Shown here: positions 1-5,832 of the stretch, piece by piece
Layout of the letters: each line of letters starts with the position of its first letter
Numbering within the stretch: position 1 is the first letter of the stretch
Source of the DNA: an uncultured Eubacteriaceae bacterium
GTDB lineage: Bacteria > Bacillota > Clostridia > Eubacteriales > Eubacteriaceae
Assembly: GCA_947625175.1 (NCBI GenBank)
Contig: CANQNI010000027.1
Location: 1 to 12,984, forward strand
Direction of reading: 5' to 3'
Length of the DNA: 12,984 nucleotides
Program-made: the position numbers and the translations under genes
The notes under the pieces: model-generated
What the model was told of the DNA's origin: nothing
What the model saw: the letters and a program-made list of their open reading frames with translations, nothing else
Databases searched by the model: none

Positions 1-769
1 TTTCATTAATAACATTTAAAGCTCTAGTCTGATTGTTTGGATTTAAAATAATATTTCCATTAGCATCAGTTGCCACATCATTAGTTTCTGTATAGGTATA
101 AGGATCAAAGTAACTAGGTGAATTTGGAACAGCCGCTAAAATAGCTATTTGACCTAGATTGAGTTCATCAACATTTTTTCCAAAATATTGTTGGGCTGCC
201 GCCTGAATTCCTTCAGAACCATGAAAATTAACTTTATTTAAGTAACTGGTTAGTATTTGTTCTTTTGAGTAGACCTGTTCTAGTTGAATAGCTAAAACCC
301 ATTCATCAAATTTTCTTTCAATTGATCTTTCAGATGTTAAATGAGTTAGTTTAATTAACTGTTGTGTAATTGTTGATCCACCAGAACCATTTAAATTTTG
401 ATTGGAAACCACTTCTTTTAGAGCTCTTAAAATTCCAAATATATCAACCCCATGGTGTTCATAAAATCTTTTATCTTCTATAGCAATAAATGCATTTTGT
501 ATATTAGCTGGTATTTGTTCACTCATTAGTGTTTGACGATTCTCTTCCCCCTGTAAGTTTTGATAGGGTTGTTCATACTTATCATAGATTACAGCATTTT
601 GAGAATAATCAAATAAAGCAGTATTAAGTGGAGGAACTTTTGGATAATAGTAGGCAAAGAGACCTACTATACCAGCTAAGCCTATAAAAAATAAGATAAA
701 ACAAAATATTATAAATTTCTTAAAAAAGTGATGTTTCTTTTCAGGTTTTTGTGCTTTTGTATTTGCCAT
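1..769 (-). CDS. Class A penicillin-binding protein, glycosyltransferase half (partial, 3' end outside window)
   Basis: I translated this by hand from the ATG at 769 and it stays open for 256 codons to the window edge, so the transpeptidase half is missing. Residues 1-17 are basic, 18-41 form one membrane anchor, and the rest is a GT51 peptidoglycan glycosyltransferase that polymerises lipid II outside the membrane. Visible GT51 motifs are EDKRFYEHHGVD (about 98-109, with the catalytic Glu98), GGSTITQQLIK (130-140), ERKFDEW followed by VLAIQLE (151-164), and the lower conserved block around EGIQAAAQQYFGK (186-198). Family knowledge predicts a C-terminal penicillin-binding transpeptidase domain, which cannot be checked here. 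The gene is divergent from yigZ and has its own extended -10 promoter. Only a weak Shine-Dalgarno (GAAG) precedes the ATG. The family call is firm; the subtype (PBP1a, 2c or other) is open. Confidence 0.93.
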   Translation of the reverse strand, partial: MANTKAQKPEKKHHFFKKFIIFCFILFFIGLAGIVGLFAYYYPKVPPLNTALFDYSQNAVIYDKYEQPYQNLQGEENRQTLMSEQIPANIQNAFIAIEDKRFYEHHGVDIFGILRALKEVVSNQNLNGSGGSTITQQLIKLTHLTSERSIERKFDEWVLAIQLEQVYSKEQILTSYLNKVNFHGSEGIQAAAQQYFGKNVDELNLGQIAILAAVPNSPSYFDPYTYTETNDVATDANGNIILNPNNQTRALNVINE

Positions 770-802
770 TTATCTTCATTTCTAGGATATTTTGAATAAA
801 TT

Positions 803-811
803 ATTATATCA
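803..811 (-). promoter_or_regulatory. Extended -10 promoter for the penicillin-binding protein gene
   Basis: On the minus strand this reads TGA then TATAAT, a perfect -10 hexamer with an extended TGn element. The predicted transcription start near 796 gives a leader of about 27 nt. No good -35 box is seen, as is usual for extended -10 promoters. Confidence 0.55.
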
Positions 812-887
812 TGCAATAATGAATATCGATTTTAAATTATAATTAGATATGATTTAGTACAATATATCCAGAAATTAAATTTTCTAA

Positions 888-896
888 TGGTATAAT
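888..896 (+). promoter_or_regulatory. Extended -10 promoter for yigZ, almost touching the start codon
   Basis: The sequence reads TGG then TATAAT, a perfect extended -10. The usual 6-nt gap puts the transcription start at about 903, three bases before the GTG at 906. There is no room for a ribosome binding site, so the message is probably leaderless or nearly so. No convincing -35 is present. Confidence 0.6.
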
Positions 897-905
897 ATTT
901 TTTCA

Positions 906-1568
906 GTGGCAAATAAATTAAAAAAATATTTTACAATTAATAATAATCCAGAAATTGAATATATCGTAAATAAGAGTAGATTTATAGCCCGTGCCTATCA
1001 AGTATCAACCATTGAAGAAATCGACGCAATAATTGATTCAGTTAGAAAAGAGCATTATAAAGCAAATCATGTTTGTAGTGCCTATATTTTAGCTCAAGAA
1101 CCAGTTAAACTAAAATGCAGTGATGACGGGGAACCATCTGGAACAGCTGGTAGACCAATACTTAATGTTATAGAAAAACAAAATTTGACTGATGTGTTAA
1201 TTCTAGTAATTCGCTACTTTGGTGGAATTAAACTGGGAAAAGGTGGTCTAGTTAGAGCTTATTCAGAATCAGCAAGCCAGGTTTTAAATGAAGCTACTAA
1301 AGTTTGGGTTGAAGAGAATAACATTATTGAAATAGAAACTGAATATTCATTTTATCAGGGATTAAAACTTGAATTATCTAAACATAACATTAACCCTGTT
1401 AAGGAAGAATTTACCGATATCGTTCAATTAAGATTTGAAATTCCTTTAAAAGAAACAGACTGGTTTATAAATTTTATAGAGGATTATACTAATAATAATT
1501 ATTTAGCCGAAATAACAGATACAAAATTAATTGAAAAAGATTATAAAAAAGCTCAAATTATTAAATAA
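906..1568 (+). CDS. yigZ: YigZ/IMPACT family protein
   Basis: This 220-aa protein has the full length of the YigZ (UPF0029/IMPACT) family, thought to act around translation or stress but without a settled biochemical role in bacteria. The signature is clear: KSRFIA near 23-28, NHVCSAY at 54-60, SDDGEPSGTAGRPIL at 72-86 and RYFGGIKLGKGGLVRAY at 103-119. A smaller C-terminal domain follows (about 140-205). GTG at 906 is the only usable start: an in-frame TAA lies at 885-887 and no ATG, GTG or TTG occurs before the conserved region. No Shine-Dalgarno precedes it and a perfect -10 box ends 9 nt upstream. It is 12 bp ahead of yebC and probably cotranscribed with it. Confidence 0.95.
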   Translation: MANKLKKYFTINNNPEIEYIVNKSRFIARAYQVSTIEEIDAIIDSVRKEHYKANHVCSAYILAQEPVKLKCSDDGEPSGTAGRPILNVIEKQNLTDVLILVIRYFGGIKLGKGGLVRAYSESASQVLNEATKVWVEENNIIEIETEYSFYQGLKLELSKHNINPVKEEFTDIVQLRFEIPLKETDWFINFIEDYTNNNYLAEITDTKLIEKDYKKAQIIK

Positions 1569-1570
1569 AT

Positions 1571-1575
1571 GGAGG
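1571..1575 (+). promoter_or_regulatory. Shine-Dalgarno fixing the yebC start
   Basis: GGAGG lies 5 nt before ATG 1581. The upstream in-frame ATG at 1569 overlaps this site and would add only four residues, so 1581 is the real start. Confidence 0.85.
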
Positions 1576-1580
1576 TTATT

Positions 1581-2303
1581 ATGTCAGGACATAGTAAATG
1601 GGCAAACATAAAGAATAAAAAGGGAAAGAATGACGCAGCACGCGGAAAAATATTTACAAAAATGGCTAAGAAAATTGCTGTAGCCAGTAGAGAAGGCGGA
1701 CCAGATCCAGATATGAATGCAAAACTTCGGGAAGCTGTAGCTAAAGCTAAAGCTGCTAATATGCCTAATGATAATATCGACCGTGCTATAAAAAAAGGAG
1801 CTGGTGAATTAGGTAATAGTGTTTTTGAAGAAATAACTTATGAAGGATATGGTCCAAATGGAGTTGCTGTGATTGTTTCTGCCTTAACTGATAATAAGAA
1901 CAGAACAGCTGCAGATGTAAGACATGCTTTTGATAAAAATGGTGGAAACCTGGGGACAACAGGATGTGTTAGTTTTATGTTTGATAAAACCGGACAAATT
2001 CTAGTTGAAAAAGGTGATTTGGATGAAGACGAATTTATTATGGAAATGTTAGAAGCTGGAGCAGATGATATCGTTTCAACAGATGATGGCTTTGAAGTAA
2101 TAACGAGTCCAGGAGATTTCTTAACGGTTTCAGATAAAATCGATTCAATGGGAATAAAACCTGTTAGTGCAGAAATTGCCCAAATTCCTTCAACCTATAC
2201 TCAACTGGATGAAGAAGCTCAATTAAAAATGCAACGGATGTTGGATATGTTTGATGATAATGATGATGTTCAGTCCGTTTGGCATAATTGGGAAGAAGCA
2301 TAA
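1581..2303 (+). CDS. yebC: YebC/TACO1 family translation or regulatory factor
   Basis: A 240-aa cytoplasmic protein starting [15 protein letters not shown], the hallmark N-terminus of YebC/PmpR/TACO1 proteins. Other conserved parts are [19 protein letters not shown] (about 54-72), [10 protein letters not shown] (88-97) and [13 protein letters not shown] (105-117). The length matches the family. Members were long listed as DNA-binding regulators; work on TACO1 and bacterial YebC supports a role in helping ribosomes through difficult sequences such as proline runs. The sequence alone does not separate these roles. The stop codon TAA overlaps the ATG of the next gene by one base (TAATG), so translation of the two is probably coupled. 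Confidence 0.96.
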   Translation: MSGHSKWANIKNKKGKNDAARGKIFTKMAKKIAVASREGGPDPDMNAKLREAVAKAKAANMPNDNIDRAIKKGAGELGNSVFEEITYEGYGPNGVAVIVSALTDNKNRTAADVRHAFDKNGGNLGTTGCVSFMFDKTGQILVEKGDLDEDEFIMEMLEAGADDIVSTDDGFEVITSPGDFLTVSDKIDSMGIKPVSAEIAQIPSTYTQLDEEAQLKMQRMLDMFDDNDDVQSVWHNWEEA

Positions 2304-2854
2304 TGGCTAAAAGAAAAGCTAAAGACCCTAAAGTTAGACAGGAGAATAAGCAAAAAAGAACTAATATGATTCTTTGCTTTTTTCTAATCTGTCTTTTGAT
2401 TCTTCTATCAAGTTCTTTTGTTTTAAGGTATATTTACCGTGGAGCTTCAAATGTAAGTATTACTCCTGAAGGAGTAGCTGAAGTTTATCAGGCAGCCACA
2501 GGACAGGTTAATTTTACAGTTCCAGAACCGGAAGAAGAGGAAGAAGAAGAAGTAGAATATGATTTTCAAGAAGATGTAACAACGGAAGAATCAAGACAAA
2601 ATTCTAATCCAAGTAATCAAAGTAACTCTTCGAGTAATTCAAGTAGTAAAGGATATACAGACGGATCTGGAGTTTACAGTGATTCGAATAATAGTTCAAA
2701 TAGTAATTCTAATTCCAGTTCTAATAGTAAAACGAATAATGCAAACAGTGACTCTACTTCTAATAATTCAGAAAATAGTACCAATGATTCGAATAGATCT
2801 AATTCTTCGTCTAATTCAAATAGTACAAATAGTTCTTCCAACTCAGCAAATTAG
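2303..2854 (+). CDS. Membrane-anchored protein with acidic patch and Ser/Asn-rich tail, unknown function
   Basis: This 183-aa product is not one I recognise. Residues 1-21 are strongly basic ([19 protein letters not shown]) and 22-41 form a single transmembrane helix. By the positive-inside rule the rest lies outside the membrane. A short ordered-looking piece (about 47-72) is followed by an acidic run (PEPEEEEEEEVEYDF, 74-88). From residue 100 to the end (84 residues) about 70 % is Ser or Asn, so this part is almost surely disordered. It has no lipobox, LPXTG motif or catalytic motif. I start it at ATG 2303, overlapping the yebC stop; an upstream in-frame TTG at 2288 would lie inside yebC and is unlikely. 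A hairpin terminator follows 8 bp after the stop. It could be a wall-spanning spacer or scaffold, but that is inference. Confidence 0.82.
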   Translation: MAKRKAKDPKVRQENKQKRTNMILCFFLICLLILLSSSFVLRYIYRGASNVSITPEGVAEVYQAATGQVNFTVPEPEEEEEEEVEYDFQEDVTTEESRQNSNPSNQSNSSSNSSSKGYTDGSGVYSDSNNSSNSNSNSSSNSKTNNANSDSTSNNSENSTNDSNRSNSSSNSNSTNSSSNSAN

Positions 2855-2861
2855 AAAACCC

Positions 2862-2889
2862 ACTCCAGTTAATCTGGAGTTTTATTTTG
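2862..2889 (+). terminator. Rho-independent terminator after the yigZ-yebC operon
   Basis: ACTCCAG (2862-2868) and CTGGAGT (2874-2880) form a perfect 7-bp stem with a TTAAT loop, followed by a T-rich run to about 2889. It separates the yebC unit from the sdpRI unit. Confidence 0.85.
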
Positions 2890-2893
2890 TTTA

Positions 2894-2917
2894 ATATTTA
2901 GATATTTATCTAAATAT
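2894..2917. promoter_or_regulatory. Upstream SdpR operator (inverted repeat O1)
   Basis: This is a perfect inverted repeat with 11-bp arms, ATATTTAGATA and TATCTAAATAT, around a central TT. Its outer 8-bp arms and 24-bp length are the same as in the second repeat at 2948-2971, 54 bp (about five helical turns) further on. It lies just upstream of where a -35 box would fall. SdpR/ArsR-type repressors bind such palindromes, so autoregulation is the natural reading. Confidence 0.75.
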
Positions 2918-2938
2918 CTATTAATTTCTCAAAAATTA

Positions 2939-2947
2939 TGGTAAACT
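2939..2947 (+). promoter_or_regulatory. Promoter of the sdpR-sdpI unit
   Basis: TGG followed by TAAACT forms an extended -10. The predicted start, near 2954, falls inside the second operator, so a bound repressor would block initiation. The -35 region (about 2919-2924) is poor. Confidence 0.5.
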
Positions 2948-2971
2948 ATATTTAGATGATTAACTAAATAT
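2948..2971. promoter_or_regulatory. Downstream SdpR operator (inverted repeat O2)
   Basis: Arms ATATTTAG and CTAAATAT (8 bp each) are separated by 8 bp, giving the same 24-bp footprint as O1. It abuts the -10 box and covers the predicted transcription start. It ends three bases before the sdpR Shine-Dalgarno AAGGAGG (2974-2980). Confidence 0.75.
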
Positions 2972-2985
2972 CTAAGGAGGTAATA

Positions 2986-3282
2986 ATGAGTGATGTATTT
3001 AAAGCTATTGCTGATCCAACAAGAAGGGAGATATTAAATCTATTAGATGATAGGTCTTTAAATGCTGGAGAGATAGCTGATCATTTTAATATAGCCAAAT
3101 CTTCAATTTCGCATCATTTAAGTATTTTAAAAAATGCGGATTTGATTACTAGCGAAAGAGAAGGTCAGAATATTTACTATGAGCTTAATACTACAGTTCT
3201 ACAAGAGTTGTTAATTTGGATAAAAGATTTTTCTTTTTTTAATAATGAAAATAATGAGGAAGTAGATTTTGAAAATGGATAA
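2986..3282 (+). CDS. sdpR: SdpR-like ArsR-family autorepressor
   Basis: A 98-aa winged-helix regulator. It opens with MSDVFKAIADPTRREILNLL, typical of the ArsR/SmtB fold and of B. subtilis SdpR. The helix-turn-helix spans about 27-50 (AGEIADHFNIAKSSISHHL), and the wing is near 57-66 (EREGQNIYYEL). I see no metal-binding Cys pair or CxC motif, so it is not a metal sensor. In B. subtilis, SdpR represses the sdpRI operon and is relieved when SdpI senses the SdpC toxin. Here sdpR precedes an sdpI homolog, with overlapping ends, and two palindromes flank the promoter. A strong Shine-Dalgarno, AAGGAGG, sits 5 nt before the ATG. Inference: it represses its own operon. Confidence 0.88.
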   Translation: MSDVFKAIADPTRREILNLLDDRSLNAGEIADHFNIAKSSISHHLSILKNADLITSEREGQNIYYELNTTVLQELLIWIKDFSFFNNENNEEVDFENG

Positions 3283-3943
3283 ACAGACAAACAAATTATT
3301 TATAATCTTAATCCTATTATCTATATTGAACCTAATCGGAGTTTTCTTTATATTTCCAAAATTACCACAAGAAATTCCATTACATTGGGGAATTAATGGA
3401 GAAATTGATAATTGGGGAAACAAAAATTTTATTATTCTGTTTGGTTTTCTTCCTATAATTATTTCTGTTGGAATGTATTATCTTCCAAATCTAGATCCTA
3501 AAAAAGAAAATTACCTAAAGATGTCAGTAATTTATAGTGGAATTGCCATTTGGTTAACTTTATTTATTATAGTTTCAGATTGGTTAACAATTGGTGCAGC
3601 ATTAAATATTCTAAACTTAGATCAAAATAAAATAATACCAATTATCATAAATTTAATTCTTGGGATTTCCTTTATTATAATTGGTAATTATATGCCTAGA
3701 ATAAAACAGAACTGGTTCTTCGGAGCTAGAACTCCATGGGCACTAACAAATAAAACTAACTGGAAGAAAACGCAACGGTTTAGCGGCTATATTTTTATTT
3801 TTATTGGAATGATATTATTATTCAATATTTTTTTTATGAATAATATTTTCTTTATTTTTTCTATCATTGCTATAATAGCAAGCATTCTATCAATTTATAT
3901 TTATTCTTATTTCTTATATAAAAAAGAAACCACAGGTAATTAA
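3269..3943 (+). CDS. sdpI: SdpI-like immunity/membrane protein (DUF1648 and SdpI domains)
   Basis: A 224-aa protein with about six transmembrane helices (near 9-30, 53-71, 88-108, 122-139, 172-190, 192-215). The N-terminal part has the DUF1648 signature LPQEIPLHWGINGEIDNWG (32-50). The SdpI part has GNYMPRIKQNWFFGARTPWAL (139-159) and the WKKTQRFSGY segment (165-174). In B. subtilis, SdpI protects against the SdpC killing peptide and sequesters SdpR at the membrane. The start is ambiguous: TTG 3269 lies 8 nt after GAGGA (3256-3260), while ATG 3275 lies 14 nt after it. Both overlap the end of sdpR, so translation is coupled. No sdpABC toxin genes are in the window, so it may defend against foreign toxins or have another role. 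Confidence 0.87.
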   Translation: MKMDKQTNKLFIILILLSILNLIGVFFIFPKLPQEIPLHWGINGEIDNWGNKNFIILFGFLPIIISVGMYYLPNLDPKKENYLKMSVIYSGIAIWLTLFIIVSDWLTIGAALNILNLDQNKIIPIIINLILGISFIIIGNYMPRIKQNWFFGARTPWALTNKTNWKKTQRFSGYIFIFIGMILLFNIFFMNNIFFIFSIIAIIASILSIYIYSYFLYKKETTGN

Positions 3944-3948
3944 TTTTA

Positions 3949-3980
3949 AGTCGGATTAATCTCCGGCTTTTCTTTTGTTT
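3949..3980 (+). terminator. Terminator after sdpI, overlapping the end of the convergent DUF4364 gene
   Basis: AGTCGGA (3949-3955) pairs with TCCGGCT (3962-3968) with one G-T pair and a 6-nt loop, followed by TTTTCTTTTGTTT. The loop and right arm lie within the last codons of the minus-strand DUF4364 gene. On the minus strand the trailing run is AT-rich but poor in U, so termination there would be weaker. Confidence 0.75.
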
Positions 3981-4477
3981 ATTAAAATATCCACTATTTG
4001 ATGATAAATTTCTGGAGTATTTTCTTTAAAATTCTGACAAATGAGCTCTGCTAATTCCCGTGAAGGAACTGATAATACTAAATCTAATAACTTACCTTCT
4101 ATTTCTTCTATTCCCAAATAAACTTCATAATCAGAATTCTTTTGTTTAAAATTAGCAATAATCTGTGAATCGGATATTAAAGAATTATAATTAAGTTCAA
4201 TATAATTATTTATATTAGCCCTAATTGAATATAAAAGATCATTAGATAGATTAGAAATAATTTGTTTTCCTTGTGGTGTTATTTCATATTTATTATTTTG
4301 AGAGAATATTAATTTATCTTTTAATAGAGATTTAATAGTAAATTGTATTTCTATCCAATTTAATGAAGTACAATTAATAATAATTTTTGATAAATTTTCT
4401 TCTGAAATAGTAGTATTCAGTTGGTTTAAAATATATAAAATAATTAATCGTTTTTCCGATTCATCAAGTTGTATCAT
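3956..4477 (-). CDS. DUF4364 family protein, winged-helix N-terminus
   Basis: This 173-aa cytoplasmic protein matches the pattern of DUF4364, a family seen mostly in Clostridia. Residues 1-75 look like a winged-helix domain: EKRLIILYILNQL, then NWIEIQFTIKSLLKDKLI, then the wing with YEITPQGKQII. The C-terminal half (about 85-170) has the family's mixed region with LLDLVLSVPSRELAELICQNFKEN (residues 130-153). The family's function is not established; DNA binding is inferred from the fold. It is divergent from the DUF512 gene across only 14 bp. On its own strand a TGA-TATTAT extended -10 ends 6 nt before the ATG, with no Shine-Dalgarno, so the message may be leaderless. Confidence 0.85.
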   Translation of the reverse strand: MIQLDESEKRLIILYILNQLNTTISEENLSKIIINCTSLNWIEIQFTIKSLLKDKLIFSQNNKYEITPQGKQIISNLSNDLLYSIRANINNYIELNYNSLISDSQIIANFKQKNSDYEVYLGIEEIEGKLLDLVLSVPSRELAELICQNFKENTPEIYHQIVDILINKRKAGD

Positions 4478-4488
4478 ATAAGTATAAT
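4477..4488 (+). promoter_or_regulatory. Candidate -10 region for the DUF512-der unit
   Basis: Two tandem hexamers, TATAAG (4477-4482) and TATAAT (4483-4488), lie 9 and 3 nt before ATG 4492. The first would give a start within 0-3 nt of the ATG. No Shine-Dalgarno and no good -35 are visible. It overlaps the divergent DUF4364 promoter and start. Confidence 0.4.
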
Positions 4489-4492
4489 ATCA
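4484..4492 (-). promoter_or_regulatory. Extended -10 for DUF4364, exactly one leaderless spacing from its ATG
   Basis: The minus strand reads TGA, TATTAT, six bases, then ATG 4477. The predicted +1 is therefore the A of the start codon. The element overlaps the first codon of the divergent DUF512 gene. Confidence 0.5.
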
Positions 4493-5829
4493 TGAAAAAT
4501 AAATACGAAAGAGATCAACAAGAACCAAATTCAACATTAATAATTAAAAAGGTTGATAAAAACTCAATAGCTGAAGAATTAGAGTTAGAAGCTGGAGATA
4601 AAATATTAAGCATTAATAATCAAAATTTATTAGATGAGTTAGATTATCTATATTTAACTGCTTTAAATGAGTTTGAATTAACTATCGAAAAATCTAATGG
4701 TGAAATTTGGGATATAACTATTGAAAAAGATGATGATGAAAATCTCGGAATTCATCTAAAAGATACCTTAAAAACAAAGGAATGTTCTAACCATTGTCTT
4801 TTTTGTTTTATTGATCAAATGCCCAAGGGAATGAGAGATAGCCTGTATGTTAAAGATGATGATGAACGTTTATCTTTTTTAAATGGAAATTACGTAACTC
4901 TAACTAATTTATCTAAACAGGATTTAGAAAGAATTTGCAAATGGAAAATACCGATTAATATTAGTATTCATACAACCGATCCTGAGTTAAGAAGAAAAAT
5001 TTTAGGAAATAAACGAGCGGATCAAATTCTAAGTCAGCTTCAAACATTCTATGACAATCAGGTTGAAATGAATGGTCAAATTGTTCTCGTTCCTGATTTA
5101 AATGATCAATCATTAGAAAAAACGATTTTAGATTGTATTAATTTTTATCCCTATCTTAAGTCTTTATCCGTAGTTCCTGTGGGTAAAACCAAATATAGAG
5201 ATAAGCTTTTTAAGCTTAGGACTTTTACCAAAGAAGAAGCTAAACAAATAATTTTTTCAATAGAAAACTTACAATCAAAATTTATAAAAGAATTTAATAC
5301 ACCATTTGTCTTTTTGTCAGATGAATTTTATTTACTTGCTGAAAAAGAAATTCCTAATGCTGATCATTATGGAAATTTTAATCAATTAGAAAATGGTGTT
5401 GGAATGGTTCGAGATTTTCTTACTGAATTTAAAGAATATCTCTCTCATTTAAAATTTGATTATAGTAAAAGAAAAAATATATTAACAATAACTGGAAAGT
5501 TATTTGAACCAATTCTTAAACAAGCTATTATAGAATTCAACCAGAAATTTCCCAATATTAAGGTTAAAGTATTGGGTGTTTCAAATAATTATTTTGGGAA
5601 AGATATAACTGTAACTGGACTTTTGACCGGTCAAGATATTATAAATACTATTTTAAAAGAAAACATAGAAAAATATGATGAAGTATATTTACCTGAAGCA
5701 GTGTTAAAAGCTGGGACGGATATCTTGCTGGATAATATTACAATCCGAGACATAGAAGAAAAAATAAAAAAACCAGTTAAAGTTCTTCAGGATAATGGAA
5801 CATCATTAATAAAAAATTTAATGGAGTAA
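4492..5829 (+). CDS. DUF512 family PDZ/radical-SAM protein
   Basis: A 445-aa protein with the domain order of the clostridial DUF512 family (COG1625). An N-terminal PDZ-like domain spans about 15-85 (IIKKVDKNSIAEELELEAGDKILSIN). Next comes a radical-SAM-type cluster motif, Cys98-x3-Cys102-x2-Cys105 (CSNHCLFC), then FIDQMPKGMRDSLYVKDDDERLSFL. The DUF512 domain includes VVPVGKTKYR (about 227-236). These proteins are predicted Fe-S enzymes that probably use S-adenosylmethionine; the substrate is unknown. Placement just before der is a known arrangement in Clostridia. The stop is 3 bp from der, and der's Shine-Dalgarno lies in the last codons of this gene, so the two form an operon. Confidence 0.93.
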   Translation: MKNKYERDQQEPNSTLIIKKVDKNSIAEELELEAGDKILSINNQNLLDELDYLYLTALNEFELTIEKSNGEIWDITIEKDDDENLGIHLKDTLKTKECSNHCLFCFIDQMPKGMRDSLYVKDDDERLSFLNGNYVTLTNLSKQDLERICKWKIPINISIHTTDPELRRKILGNKRADQILSQLQTFYDNQVEMNGQIVLVPDLNDQSLEKTILDCINFYPYLKSLSVVPVGKTKYRDKLFKLRTFTKEEAKQIIFSIENLQSKFIKEFNTPFVFLSDEFYLLAEKEIPNADHYGNFNQLENGVGMVRDFLTEFKEYLSHLKFDYSKRKNILTITGKLFEPILKQAIIEFNQKFPNIKVKVLGVSNNYFGKDITVTGLLTGQDIINTILKENIEKYDEVYLPEAVLKAGTDILLDNITIRDIEEKIKKPVKVLQDNGTSLIKNLME

Positions 5830-5832
5830 ATT

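Noticed and set aside
841..860. Possible third SdpR operator (TTAGATAT followed by TTTAGT)
   Set aside because: Only one half-site resembles the operator and the other arm is missing; chance is likely in AT-rich DNA.
2600..2851. Possible short tandem repeat or CRISPR-like array in the Ser/Asn tract
   Set aside because: Motifs such as AATTCT recur, but with no fixed unit length, no spacers and mixed synonymous codons; it is low-complexity coding sequence.
2303..2854. Possible FtsL/DivIC-type division protein because of its small single-TM layout
   Set aside because: There is no leucine-zipper or coiled coil after the helix; the region is acidic and then disordered Ser/Asn.
2679..2894. Plus-strand ORF in another frame of the Ser/Asn-rich region, giving an Ile/Val-rich product
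   Set aside because: It is a shadow of the Asn/Ser codons (AAT and AGT read out of frame give Ile and Val) and runs across the terminator; it has no start context.
3211..3423. Minus-strand ORF opposite sdpR and sdpI
   Set aside because: It is antisense to two recognised genes, has no ribosome binding site and gives a composition expected from reading membrane-protein codons backwards.
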